A DNA stretch of 64,000 nt, from NCBI GenBank assembly GCA_029532625.1, contig JARFXM010000009.1, forward strand, positions 248,001 through 312,000. Reading direction: 5' to 3'. Shown here one piece after another: positions 46,603 to 58,916 of this stretch (its first letter is position 1; each line of letters begins with the position of its first letter). The stretch comes from Lomentospora prolificans. Lineage: Eukaryota; Ascomycota; Sordariomycetes; Microascales; Microascaceae. Both the position numbers and the translations under genes were made by a program. The notes below the pieces were generated by a model, which saw only the letters and a program-made list of their open reading frames with translations, was not told the DNA's origin and did not search any database.

Positions 46603-47449
46603 AAAAGTTGGAAGAAGAAAAAAAGGGTCAGCTACATTGACGGTCAAGTATGCTGGGCTTGTATGCGAGGAATGTTCCATCGCTCCTTTATTGTATTTCT
46701 GCAACCGAGTCCGAAAAGACCAGATGCAGCGCAAACGGTTTACGTCTACTTGGAGAATCTCCCCAAGCCCTCCGAGAATGGGTCTAGAAAAGCCGAAGGA
46801 GCCAGATTTAGTCCGCAGCTGGAACCGGGACCTGAGAAGAGGGAGAGGGTGGTTCAGGCGTCCCAATCATGCTGCTCATATGGTCAGGGGCGAGATTGTT
46901 GACCACATGAGCGGCAGTTCGAGGGGTTTTGGAGGAATACATGAGAAAATGATCTGATTGATTACCGGATGACGAGGGCATGGAGCCTGGAGAAGGAAAC
47001 CGATGGGTGCCTCTTACCACTTATACACCATGCTAGAAAGTGTAGCACTTGAGACGACGTAAGCCAGTTGAAGGTGAATACTGACATGGATCAATGTTTG
47101 CGAGATGAATAGGTTTAAAAAAAAAATAATAGTCTCTTTAGCCAGTAGACACCGTAGGTATTTTTGGAAAAAAAAAAAAAAGAATAGAAAAAAAGACTAG
47201 GCCAGCCACCCGCATACCTAATAGAGACACTAACAGATCTGATCATCGTGCGCGAGGAAACTGGGCAGAATCCTTCGTGCGAAGAGACGAGCGCAACCAG
47301 CGAGCGTGACCATCCAGTCAAGTCAGGCCCCCTCGCAACGCGCCGAAACAGGCGAACGGATCGAATCCAAACGCACTCGCCCAATGCAATAAAGCTAGAA
47401 GCGGACTGACATATTCGATGACGAGAAGGCCCAATATCGGAGGATAGTA

Positions 47450-47471
47450 TTTTTTTTTTTTTTTTTTTTTT
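47450..47471. repeat. T22 homopolymer
   Basis: A run of 22 T residues in intergenic DNA. On the minus strand it could read as a poly-A tract, but no retrogene was recognised next to it. Confidence 0.85.
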
Positions 47472-47780
47472 CTCTTTTCGCACGACTAGGTTGAATCGGG
47501 ACGGCATCCACTTCGGCACCACGTCTCCGATTGTGGACGAGCAGGCTGAAGTGTAAAGAGCAATTGACCCAGAAACCCAGAAAAGGAGTTGGACTCCCGT
47601 TTTCCTCCCGGCTGCCTCGATGCAACATCCTCCTCCCATGCGGGGAAGGAACCAGACTTGGCTGGAGTGTGGTTTTGTTTGCCACATCATGGGACGAGAG
47701 GATATCCAGTGCCAGAGCACACTAGATTGACAGGAGATGGACGGTGTCGCTTGGCGCACACCACTGACCGCAGCTGCTCT

Positions 47781-48251
47781 ATGTCCGACAATCGTTTAGA
47801 TGATCGCTACCGTCATCTTGGTGGTGATCGACGCGAAAGTCAGCATACGCATTGGCGGCACGCCGCAACCGAGGACGATCTCGGCCGTTGGGGAGTGATT
47901 CGTCTAAATGAGCAGGCAGACAAAAAACCTTGGGTAATACACACAACCTTCGTAGTCGAACCACATGCACGCCGTTTTCCCTTTTAATTATCATCCGAGT
48001 TCCTTCTTCGATTGTAGGAGCTTCCTAGACAAGAACATCCATCTGGGGAACGCGCAGGGTCCGTAGAGGCTGACTCTGCGCATCCATTCTGCTTTCATCT
48101 ACCAGCGGCCCAACCGCCACTCCCGCCGGCCCTTCTCACCGGAATAGCTGCCGTCCAACCATCGGGAGCACAACCCGACAACCTTGTTGAAAACCCTCCA
48201 CCATCTCGCTCCGGGAAGCCTTCACCGATCTCTCCTCGTGCTTACCCGTGA
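47781..48251 (+). CDS. Possible small hypothetical protein
   Basis: Exon 47781-47933 and exon 48018-48251 join in phase 0 through an 85-nt intron (GTAATA donor, TGTAG acceptor) to give about 128 aa. The N-terminus, MSDNRLDDRYRHLGG, is charged. The second exon is Pro-rich (AAQPPLPPALLTG; ENPPPSRSGKPSPISP) and stays open for 77 codons. A perfect GTGAGT at 48248, just before the stop, could be another donor, so the gene may continue. I recognise no domain. The overlapping minus strand is also open, which weakens the case. Confidence 0.3.
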
Positions 48252-49585
48252 GTGGGTTGGCGCGGTCGATCGTGATGATGTGTTGGTGACGAGATCCACC
48301 CCGGAACTACATGGCCATGCAGGGTGAATGGGCATCGAGAACTCAGCCTCTGAACGCCACTACTGAGCCCATCTGCACCCGTTTTGGTTCGGGTCGCGGC
48401 GTAATACTCTTCCGAGCGAGACTCGGCTAAGCCCACCCAACTTATACATGCGCCCATTAGGGGTTCGTATTGCTGGCCATGCAAGCATAATATCCTTCCA
48501 GCTGGCCAACGTAACTCAGAGCTATATCGCTCAACCTCTGCTCAGCCACCCGGTGCCTCACTCGACACGGCACGGCACTAGCGCCCGGATAAGGTCGAGC
48601 GGCACTCGGTGAGCCTGTAAGCGCCCGGTAGCATGTGAGATGGACTCGATGCCAACGCGTTGTCCTGCCTGGGTCGTGTACGCTCTATTATGAACATGAT
48701 TACTTTTGCTCAAGGCTATTTGCCGCATATTGCTTTTCTTCCCCCAATACGGTCCTTAAAATCTCATTCATTGCGTAGGATATCGCGCTCAGGCTTAGAA
48801 ACCTTTCAAACGCTGGACCTACTTTTAAAGTTAGTGACGGATAGTCCCGGGAGGTGGCGGTGGTTTCCTAGATGCGGTCTTACGGTCTCTCCATGGATGG
48901 CGGTCGCGTATATGAGGTCTGTAGCTTCCATCACTGAGTTCTACAACCAAAGTCCGAAATGGATTACAGTTCTTAGAACCTGTGGAAACGGTTTCTAATC
49001 GATGATACGACACGGGGGTCCTTTCTGATATGACATCTTACAGTACCCTTTTAGCAAAGTTTGCGATGGGTGAGATCATGATGATGGAGTTGGAGTCTGA
49101 CCCCGAATAGGAAATCCCTCAATTGGAACCTCCCTCTTGGCATCAGCCTTACACAGAGCCTAATGTGGGCAACGTTCAGTGAAGGAGAGCCAAGTTGGAC
49201 AAGTACTAAGCCAATATTCGACAGCAACTAGAGAAGCAGATTTCGCGGGATCTTGAGCGGACCGTGAGTTTCGAACTCAAATAAAAAGACAAAGAGGTGG
49301 CGGGGTGCCCGACGACTGTCGACGCCTGATGACAGCAAGCCTACTTGTTTAGTTAGTTTCCTTCCTATCAAAAAGGACAAGGCGATTTATCCATTGACAG
49401 CGACTAGTAGCGAGCTCCGTCCGCCAGAGCGACATGGAACGTAGATGGTCTATGTAGGTAAGGGATCCTTCTCTACCGCTATAAGCACGAGCGAGCCTCT
49501 TGAAAAGAGCCAAATACCGGTCTTGTACACCCAGAACAAGCCGATCGCCGATGGCATCCTGCGAGGAGCTCTCTGCGCAACCTAG
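48252..49585. other. Intergenic, upstream of the HET relic
   Basis: No gene supported. The last 100 bases before 49583 stay open in the frame of the HET relic (…LRGALCAT, then TAG at 49583-49585), so the decayed gene may have begun further upstream. Confidence 0.45.
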
Positions 49586-50963
49586 TCGTGGAAAGTCGAC
49601 TACACCGCCGTCTCCTATGCTTGGTCGACCGATACCGCTGACGAACTCCAAGTCCCACTCCTCCTCGTCGACGCCAAAATGATAAAATCACTCCAACGGC
49701 GAACGCGCGACTTGGCCGTCAGGAAACATCCGATGTACCACCTAAAAGCGAAGAAGAGCATGCGCGATATGCTCTCCTCACTTGCAGACGTTGGCCAGCC
49801 GTGAGAAAATGCGGCTACATCGGATTTGGAAAGAGTGCTGGGCAAGCCGTTGTGGGTTGACGGGATCTGCATCAACCAGTCGGACAAAGACGAAAAGAAC
49901 TGCGCAAGTAAAGATGATGCACCACGTGTACCGGTTCGCGCCAGAAACAACGGTGTATCTCGGCGAACCAGGGAAAAAAATACCGACATCGCCTTCGAAG
50001 CAGCCTTTGCCAGAGATGGCTCGACAGAGGTTTCGTCTCTTAGGATCTGATCCGCGGACAGAAGAGGAGAGGTGTCGATTAGTGCAGGCCAGCGTGGAGT
50101 GCGGCGTGCCGTACATCCTGCCGCTTGCCTTGGGCCGCGCTGCGAGTATGCAGCAGGATAAGATCTTTGCCTTGCTAAGCCTCATCTCTGAACGCTTCAT
50201 CGACAATGAGACCCAGATCAAGTAAATATATCTCTATTATCGACCACAATCCCCCAGTCCGCTAGGTGTACATTTCCGCCGCCTATTTGCGGTCTTCCGG
50301 TACTGTCTTGTCTCAGTATAGCATTACACGGCCCGCAGTCAGTGATGAGAAGCTATCATTCCTCGGTTATGTCGCAAGCGCCGCTTCAAACGAGACAGCT
50401 GGGATCCCATCATGGGTACCGGATGGGGACGCGCAGTCCGCCGCAGTAATAGCCTGCGGGACTATGGAGGGCTGCCGGGCCGGACAGGGCCGCGACACAC
50501 ACGTCGTGTTCCCCGAAGTTTCCACTTTTGAGAATGCGGACGTACCCTTGATCGTCCGACACGTACGGCTCATGAAAGTTGTACCAGGTATCTGCGGCGC
50601 AGCCGCGGCTCGCAAATACGTAACAACAATCACTATGCTACACTCAAGATCCTGTCCTTAACGTGGCGCCGACCATCCTGAGGCTCGCGTTCGTGATTCG
50701 GCCTATGTTGCTTGCCGTAGGGCAGAGCCTCGTCACAAACCTCGTCACAACGGGAGAAGGATTCCTTGGCTTGGCACCTCGGGAGACTATGCCGGGGGAC
50801 GATATCGTACTATACTTTTGGGGCCCGGACGCCATATGTTGTCCGGGAAGTAGGTGACGTCAAATCTAGGTTCATAGGGCATTGTTTTGTGTTGGGAATC
50901 ATGCACGGGGAGCCGATGGAGGGGCTTCCCGAGGAGAGGGTGGAGGATACCATCCTCGTCTAG
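49586..50963 (+). pseudogene. Broken HET-domain (heterokaryon incompatibility) gene
   Basis: HET landmarks appear in order but in different frames. DYTAVSYAWSTDT is at 49605, PLWVDGICINQSDKDEKN near 49850, AQVKMMHHVYRFAPETTVYLGE near 49905 and DKIFALLSLISERF near 50160. VYISAAYL then IPSWVPDGD are at 50266-50430, GFLGLAPRETMPGDDIVLYF near 50760 and FIGHCFVLGIMHGEPMEGL near 50870. Lesions: TAG at 49583, TGA at 49802, one extra base at 49901, a stop at 50223 followed by an intron-like gap that is out of frame by one, and further shifts near 50640 and 50815. Intact HET proteins trigger cell death on non-self fusion. This copy cannot make one. Both early stops could come from C-to-T changes, but that is not proof of RIP. 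Confidence 0.85.
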
Positions 50964-51891
50964 CAGGCAAGTCTAGCAGCTTGGCGTTAGCGCCCTACGC
51001 GAGAAGCCAACCCTAAGATACTATAAGACATCAGATTAGCACAGGTATCTGGTGGTATCTAGCCCTAGAAGCACGATTGCTCTACTCATACTCTCAGACG
51101 TCTTTGCTAAGATGAGAAGTGGGTGCAGGCTCACTGTAGATAGCGGCTGCGCATGAGGCACGTGGCCTCCACCGCCGGGGTTTTCTCCCGCAATGCCTTG
51201 GTAGCTCCACGAAGGGATGCGGCCTGGCCTGGCCTGGAATGATGCTATCCTGCCGACTCTTTGCCAGGTTTCCGCCTGGCTCGGCCGTTTCGTGCGGAAG
51301 TCTTACAGCTGATGAGGCCGGGCAGCACCGGCGAAGGCAATCTGCAGCGCGCATGTCCAGCCACCTGCATCCTTCGCGACGCGTCCACTGTACTGTTGAT
51401 AAGAATTGCGGCTCATGCTAGAGAACAAGAGTATCAGATTTTAACCTGTTATTAACACAAAATTCTAAATCCAGCCTTAATGCATGGAAACACCACCTCT
51501 GTCTATCCTACACGGAAAAAAACAAAAAAGCGCATTTTATATTCCAAAATGTTTGACCCTGCGCCGGAAAGAACGCCACCTCCCCCATATAACCATTGCT
51601 CGAGATAACCCTCCCGAATCCGCCACGTTTTTCGTGTCAGTATATATGAAACCCTCATGGTATTAAGCCCAGAATATGTTGTTGTGAGAAGGACTCCGTT
51701 TCGAACATGATCCATACTAGTGAATCGCCTCTGTCTGGCCGAAAAATTAGTGTATAGCCACTGACCGTGCGGTGTGCCCGCCCCCCGGTAAATCGTATCG
51801 TCAATGATGTGCAGGAAGAAGGGAAGAAAAAAAAGTCATAAATGAACCAAAAGGCCAAAGCAACGCCGGGAAAGCCGGGAGTTCCTCGCTT
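50964..51891. other. Intergenic
   Basis: Between the HET relic and the glycosyltransferase 3' end. It contains a short GGCCT tandem near 51222-51237 and no supportable gene. Confidence 0.55.
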
Positions 51892-53576
51892 TCACTGGTC
51901 CTTCAGCTTCGGCCAATGGATTTGTTGGCAAGTCTTGTGCTTATCGGCCCATTCCTTGATCTTCGGAACGTCCCATCCGGAGTGTATGCGGTCCTCCTTT
52001 TTGGTATTCTTCTTCGCGGGGGTCGGCTTGCCCAGACGCATGGAGAAGGAGAAGCCGCAGAGGCCCTCCTTGTAGGAGAACTGGAAGCATTTCTTGGTTT
52101 CCTCGCAGGCCTTCTTGCAGTTGTCGAACGACAAATGCGCCTTCTTCTCTGTCTCGGACTTCTTCTCCTCATCGTACGCGCGGTTAAGCTGCCAGTCCGG
52201 CCAATCCTTGGCCTTGGGGTCGAGGTAGAAGCGCTCGTCGGCCGAGTTGTCCCAGTCGTTACGGCGGGCGACGAGGCGGCTGGTGAAGAACTCGTCGAAG
52301 ATCTCCTTGATGAGGACGGGCTCGGGATTGAATTTGGAACCGGGCGCGGTCGCCTTGAGGGCTTCGTCGTAGCGGAGCGTCTCGTACTCCCAGAAGCTGG
52401 AGATCTCCTCGGCACTCATGTGATGCATCGTGGTGATGGGGTGGCACCAGTGAGAGTCGCCGTATGGGAGAGTGTAGGGCTTCTCGCCGTTGATGGTGGG
52501 CCACTGTGTTCATGGTTAGTAATGCAGCACGACGTCACGGTTGATGCCGGGAAACTTACCACACCGGTAACTGGGACACCGGTGGTTTCCTTCAGGGCTT
52601 TCGAGAGGAGGAAATCACCGCAGCAGTGGTTATGGACATCCTCATCGTACTTGTTCGCGACGCCGGGGTTCTCGCCGACGAAAGCTTCCATAGCAGCACG
52701 AGAGAGGATATATCCACTGCCGCCGTGGGCGAACGGGAAATCACCGAGCATCGCAACGCTGCCTAGATATAACTTCTTGTTGGGATCAAGCGTCTTCAGC
52801 CACATAACAAGAGTGTTCCACAAGACGTAGGTGTCGGCGTCGATATAAAGATACCAGTCCTTGTTAGGCATGCGCTTCCATGTCTTCTCAGCCATGTGAA
52901 TATTCTTGTACTTGTCAAGCTTCCAGCCGGCATCAGCCCGGTCAAGGGCACTAGTACAAGGCGCCTGGTCGACATCGCAAGCCATCTGAGTACGGTAGAG
53001 ATCAAAATCCGGGTTGCCCTCCTTAGCCGACTCCAACATCTCGTCCAAGGAGTCGAGGACCTCGACACCAGCGATTGTCTGGTTCATGTCCGAGAAGACC
53101 AGAAAGTCATCAATGCAACGGAGGGTAGTCATGAACTGAGTAGGAAGCCTGGCAAACGATTCGGTGGCGCCGGTCTTCATGACGACAGCAATGTTGCTAG
53201 TATCGGGGTGATGGGCGCAAAGAGGGTCCGACTGCTGGGTGGTGGAGAAGTTGGGAACGGCAGCGTTACCCAGCGATGCGATAGGTTCATCTTCCTGTGA
53301 GGGTGCGGGCTTTTCCGGCGGAGGAGGGGAGCTAGGAAGATGGCCGTCAGAATGCGGTGGCAGTGGCGGTGGCGGAGGAGCGACATGGCCGTGGGCCGGA
53401 CCCGGAGGCGGCGGGTGCCTATGGTGGTAGGGCGAATCGACAGCGAAACTGTTCCAGAGAGTGATGAGGAATACCAGAGAAGCGACGGATATGAATACCA
53501 AAGCCCGCCGAGACTGAAACGTGTTGGGCATAGCGAACAAGTTCGCGAGGTTGCGCTGGGACTGGAGGAAACCCAT
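51892..53576 (-). CDS. Golgi-type glycosyltransferase (GT31/fringe-like) with PAN-like C-terminus
   Basis: Two exons, 53576-52560 and 52503-51892, give 542 aa. The 56-nt intron joins in phase 0 (GTAAGT donor, ACTAAC branch site, CACAG acceptor). The start at 53576 is the first ATG of the frame. Topology is type II: a membrane helix at about residues 25-44, then a Pro/His-rich stem (50-95). The catalytic domain follows, with IAVVMKTGATES, the metal-binding DADT (246-249) in WYLYIDADTYVLW, GGSGYILSR (285-293) and HCCGDFLLSKAL. The C-terminal 100 residues include spaced cysteines (CKKACEETKKCFQFSYKEGLC), resembling a PAN/apple fold. Related enzymes add beta-1,3-linked sugars to glycans in the Golgi. 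Donor and acceptor are unknown. Confidence 0.85.
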
Positions 53577-56500
53577 CTTGTCGAGGCTCGCTGGGCGTGT
53601 TGAGCCTTTCGATTTGGCGCGTGTGCGAAAAGAGGCGTGTATGGCGAGACCAAAGAGGCAAGATGAAGTGTAGTTTAGGTTGGACGGTGGCTCAAGAGAA
53701 TCACACGCCGGCACGTGAGTGACGGCTTACTTTCGTCGTTTGGACCTCGATGATGCGCACGAGAGACGTGAAGAAGAGAAAAAGAGAGAAAGGGAAGGGG
53801 GTCACGCATGTGGGTATGGGGTCGGTCATATCTTGAGGGTAGCCCGCATGTATCATCTCGTATCGGCAAGCCAGTGATGGTGGGGGAACGAACAAATTTG
53901 GCTCATGCGGCCAGCTGGGCGTGGCGCTGGGGCTGGATGGACAGCTTGTCTTTCGAGCCAGCGGAACACCCCTTGTCTAGTCCGAAAGGGGGAGAACTCT
54001 ATGTAGCTGGCTTCAGGGGGTTGCCAACTCTGCGGGAACAGCAGGGGACATCCAGGAAATTCCGAAGAAGGACTATTACTCCAATTTCTTCCTTGGTGCC
54101 TTAAATCAGTAGAACGATGCTCCGGTGTTCCAATGGTGTGGTGGAACTTGTCCTCCAGTGATCTGCTCGCTAGGCCAAGTCTGGCTGTGGTGGGTCAAGC
54201 ACCCGAGCTACAAGTATCCATTTCCATCCAATCCAATTCAAGGTTGCAATGTTCCCTTCGGTTCGTCCTTATGTACCCTGTCCAGCCCACGACTAAACTA
54301 TCTCAGATGCATTGCCTCATTGTACCAATAGTACTGGAACATTTGACGCGAGGAGTTTTCCAAGGATCAATGCCAAAGCCTTTGACGCGATTCCCATCCT
54401 CTCGTCATGGCTGGTCGCGTCGGCAATGCTTTAAGGCCTGATGTGCCGACTCGCACCAACGAATGAAGAGATGAAGAAAAATGGGAGGCGAAATGCCCTG
54501 CCGCTCTCTTAATCTATGCTGCCGCTGGCCAAGTCCCCAGCCTTGACGGGAATGGGGGCGGACAGTACCGACCACCGGGAACTGGCCCCCCAAAAGCTGT
54601 GTGAGCTGTCTAACGGGATAACAAGGATATACGACGTATTACCTCCGGAATTACTGAGAGTCGGCTGGTTTTAGCGTCTCTCCAGAACCCCTCAAATGCT
54701 CTCATCCAGCATTGATGACTGGGAGGGACTGGGGCATTTGAAGCACCCTGCCACCGCCACCCTCCACCCTCGATGTCTACATGTATGAAGTACATAGCTC
54801 TCCGTACTGTGCACTCTGCAGCCTCCAAAACATTTGGGATGTGACTGTGGTGTCAGACTATTCATTGATGCCTCGCGTTTGAATCAACCTGGCAGTAATA
54901 TCTGTTGCTGTGTTCACGCCGTGGTGCAAATGATTGACTGGGACCAGTCGTGCCTCCCATCAACTCTGGGCAGTGGATGCATCTGCATCCTCTCCTGCGT
55001 GGCAACGGGTTCGTCTACCGCGTTCTAACTTCCGTAAGGCTGGCGTGATTGATCCGACTCCAACTCCCAACTCGTCTCGCTTGCTCGTCTGGGCAGGACG
55101 CATGGCTGGCTCGAGCCCACCCGATGATGCTTCTCTGGGATTGGCGGCCGGGAGCATCAACCTGCACTGGTAATTTTTGTCCTTGACGAATTCCTCCGCT
55201 GTGCTAATATCCCGTATTCAACGTGGTATGGGAAAATCTTATTTCTCGGGCTTTCAATATCGGCCGGATTAGGAAATGTCTGACAAGCCACACTCGTGAC
55301 AGTCCCCCAATAGAAATTCGACTTTTCTCAAAGTAGCTTCATTCCAAGTGTCGTGTCGCATTGCATCGAACCAAGGGTTTTTCCTTTTTTTCCTCTTCTC
55401 TCCCTTTTCTGCCCGCAAGTAACTCATTCCTTTTCAGTTGGTGGAATGTCTCTCCCTTCTCCTTTGGTCCCAAGGGCGCTCCTCTCGTGAGATTTGGCCA
55501 ACAAATCCTGTCCAGGTTAAGCATAAACTCATGCTGGGCAACTATTGGAACATGCATGAGTGTTTTCGGCGACTGGGCCGAATCAGAGTTGCGTCGACGT
55601 GCAGGGTCCAGATGGCCCTAACTTTAATGCCTTGGGAACAATACGCAATGCGCAGACCGTCGGTCTACTTTGTCGTTTTTGAGCGAGATTCACTTTCATG
55701 CTCATCGCTGGAATCACCCTCACACGACACAAGGGGAAATTCACTAGCTGTCAATAGTATATCTCCTGGGGGGTTCTCTGTGACTGACTTTTATAAAACC
55801 TTTGCAGTGTGTTCGACGCATCGAGGGAGCATCAGCCCATCGGGCGCTAAAATTGGCAGATTCTATTAATGGCACAGGCGAGACAGGATTGATCCATCTC
55901 AATGCCAGCGGCGGGCAATAAGCTTCTGCCTATCACCTTGGGTACCCTACAGAATGGCCCCCTTTTCTCTCTGTCCACTGCACCACTGCAACCCTGCACC
56001 GAGTGAAGCTTCTTTGCCCAAAGAAAGAAGGTAGGATCGCTCAGAGCCAATTAGCCCTTGCAAGAGTCAGCTCGGGGTTTCGGCCTGTCAAAGCGCCCAC
56101 GTGCCTCAAAGGGAGATTCAGCGGGCCACCTGCACAATTTCCCACCCATAAGACAGAAAAGAGAGCTCTTCTCGGCTCCTAATTCCACCCTGTCTCGGAC
56201 ATGCAGCTCCTAGGAGTCGAAATGCTTCCGGACCCAGGAGGGTTAGAAAAAACTGGAGAATGTGCTCGAAATTTTTGTATTTTCCTGTGCGGATGGGCGT
56301 CAACGCTGGCCCAAAGACAAAAGCTTGTTTTCCTTCATCTCCCTGAGACGGAACGCGCACGCTACGCCCTCAAAAAACTGGATCTTGAACCGTCGATCCT
56401 TTCTCGTCGAGCGGGAAGGGGCGATAGGCGAGTTTGAGCTGGCGGATAACTCAGTGATCAGCGGTCAAACTGTTTCTGTTTCCGCGGCTTGCGTAGACTG

Positions 56501-56841
56501 GGACAGAGTTGATGGCTTAGTAATTTCATGGGACCTTTTAACGTCCCATGAAGCGAAGGAATCGCGACGCAAAAACTTTTCGACCTAAGACAGGTTGCAC
56601 ACTGTTTCATGGAAGTCGATAGTGCGAGTGTCGGATATATTTGGTATTGCCGTCAGACCGAGACATCAACTTCGCGGCTCTTAGTATTACTCTTCCTGCC
56701 ACTTTCCACTCTCGATTTCTTGAAACCCGAGCTCAAGGTTCATCTTCCTAGGCATAAGGGGCTGATCTTGATTCATATCTGTACTTTTGCGCCTGTCCTA
56801 CTTAGGCTGCCCTACTTCCAAAAGATACTGGCCCATCCACA
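53577..56841. other. Long intergenic region
   Basis: 3.3 kb with no supportable gene. The part next to 53577 is the glycosyltransferase promoter. Open frames further on are short, on both strands and without domains. No tRNA, rRNA or transposon ends were seen. Confidence 0.5.
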
Positions 56842-58136
56842 TTAATTCTGTGATAGCTCAACGCCATTCCTGATAACACCTACCACCGCGCCCGTCTGGA
56901 CCGACTCCGCGCCTCCTCCAGCGACCCTATGCTCAATCTCAGCCAATCCGCTGAGCCAGTGAATCATGACCTCGGGCTTGACCTCTAGCTTCACCACCTC
57001 ATCCGATAGCGCTGTAATGATGTCCGCAAGCGCGAGACCTTGCGCCGTCTTGAGCGTGTTAATGGTGCTGAGGCATGAGGTGACGTCGGGAGTGCCGAGT
57101 AGTGTATCGAGAATCTGCCGAATGGCGTCCGGTGCTGGAGCAGCAATGCAGTTATATATCGTCTCAGTCGTGATAGTTTCTCGGACAATTTCTCTGTCAG
57201 GGACTTTTGGGGCGTCTTTTGGCCGTAACGGAGTACCTATCTCCACATCAGTAAATGTAACCAAGCGCCCAATGGGCATCTCGCGACGACTTACCTGAGG
57301 CATGACAGGCTTGTAGCACATTGAGCGCCCGGCGCATATCTCCCTTGCTCAACTTCACCAGCGCATCCGTAGCGTCAGGGAGAATCTTGACATTCTCCTC
57401 CTCAATGACCTTGTCCACCAATACCCTAATATCCGCCTCCTTCAGCGGACTAAATCTAAACCGCGTGCACCTGGACAGCAGCGCGGGCGATAACTTGTGC
57501 GAGTAATTCGCAATGATGCAGAACCTAGTATTGACCGTGTACTTTTCCATGATCCTCCTCAGCGCCATCTGCGCCGTGTTTGTCATGGCGTCCGCCTCGT
57601 CGAGGATAATGAGCTTGAACCCCGCCGCCACCGACGCACCGCCAGCCCCGGGCCGCGCGGTCGGCGCCACGGTGAAGATCTGCTTCGTGGAAGCGAACGT
57701 CTTGATTTGCTCACGGACTACATCGATGCCGCGGTCGTCGGAGGCGTTGAGCTCGAGCACCATCTGGCGCATGTTTTCGGGGCCGTAGATGTGGCGGGCG
57801 AGCGCGAGGATGGTGGAGGTTTTACCGGTGCCCGGGGGCCCATAGAGGAGGAGATGGGGGAGGCGGTTGCTGTCGACGAACTTGTTGAGGGTTGAGAGGA
57901 TGTCTTGGTGGCCGGAGACGTCCGAGAGGGTTGTCGGTCGGTACTTTTCGACCCTGTTCACGATGGTTAGCGTGCGTCGCTGAGGTCTGCGGCAGGTGTG
58001 GCTCGACGGACCATGGGAGGCTGTCTTCGGCCTCTACGGGGAGATTCGCGGCGCTGCGCTTTCCCTTTGTGCCTTCGGAGACGGAGGAGACGATCGGAGG
58101 GGCGTCAACCTCCATCTCATCGCCGTAGTCCGACAT
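56842..58136 (-). CDS. RFC3: Replication factor C subunit 3 (clamp loader)
   Basis: Three exons, 58136-58012, 57953-57295 and 57236-56842, give 392 aa. The first intron is 58 nt with an uncommon GTCCGT donor but a clear CGCTAACC branch site. The protein opens [13 protein letters not shown] at residue 42. It has Walker A GPPGTGKT (80-87), [15 protein letters not shown], Walker B DEAD (160-163), and SRC (202-204) with RFRF after it. The C-terminal collar domain follows ([18 protein letters not shown]). It is one of the small ATPase subunits that, with RFC1, 2, 4 and 5, opens PCNA and loads it on DNA; it also serves checkpoint and cohesion clamp loaders. The match to yeast Rfc3 is close, apart from a Pro/Gly/Ala-rich insertion at about 136-152. 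Confidence 0.96.
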
Positions 58137-58916
58137 TTTTGGGGTCTGGAGGGGGAAGTGGTCGCGTGAAGCGGGGAGGCTGGGGCGATCAAGATCGAGG
58201 GTTCTGCTGCGGTAAATGCCGGAGAATAAAGTGATGCGGCGTAGAGTAGGCTGAATACGATCCGCAGATGGGAGATTCCGGACAATCTTTTCGATGCTCT
58301 GCCAACAAAGTCGTCACACTCGCGAGGAGGCAGCTCTTCTGTGGACGGTGTGATTTGGACGCGCACTTTGCCAGCGACGCGTCTTGACGTGTTGCAGCAG
58401 CGCTCCTGCCAATTAAGCCCCTTTCGTATGCAACCAATCAGACGAGGGTATTACAAGAGCTTCGGCCCACAACGTCCAACTCGTCGACGTCTTTGAATTT
58501 GGAAGGAGGAGACGAAGAAACGGTGGACTCGAAATCATCGGCTACATCTAAGGGCGCAAAGGCAGCGTGAGCGCTTTTATGCGTTTTGTTCGACATTACA
58601 CGAAAGCCATGTCACAGAGATGGTGATCACCCTCATCTGCCTAGCCTGTGCCCAGCGCCAGTCCGCCCACACAGCAACTACTGCCTGATCACTCGCTCTG
58701 ATGCGCCAAAGACTGGGGTTTAAACAGATTCATATATACCTCGTCGAATAAACGTATGTACAAAATCATCTCTCATTAGAAAAATGCCCAGACCAGTTTC
58801 CCAAAAAGAAAATGGAGCCCGTCCCAGCCAACGGCAAGTTCGCCCCTAGGTATCTCTTCCCAGTCATCCTCACTCCCATATCTCAAGTCGAAAAGCTCTG
58901 CAACGGTTCAATCCGC
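58137..58916. other. Intergenic between RFC3 and carboxylesterase
   Basis: RFC3 promoter side and carboxylesterase 3' flank. No gene is seen. Confidence 0.6.

Larger units (their letters stand above)
44433..47780. other. Long intergenic region with simple repeats
   Basis: No gene supported. Purine/pyrimidine-biased runs are common (45040-45180 and 45590-45640). Two clear simple repeats are listed separately. Open frames on both strands lack domains or splice signals. Confidence 0.5.

Noticed and set aside
47450..47685. T22 tract as evidence of a retroposed gene or poly-A element end
   Set aside because: No target-site duplication, no coding remnant and no second copy in the window; homopolymers are frequent here.
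51916..52830. 304-codon plus-strand frame
   Set aside because: Antisense to the glycosyltransferase; the hydrophobic look comes from complementing Lys/Asp-rich codons.
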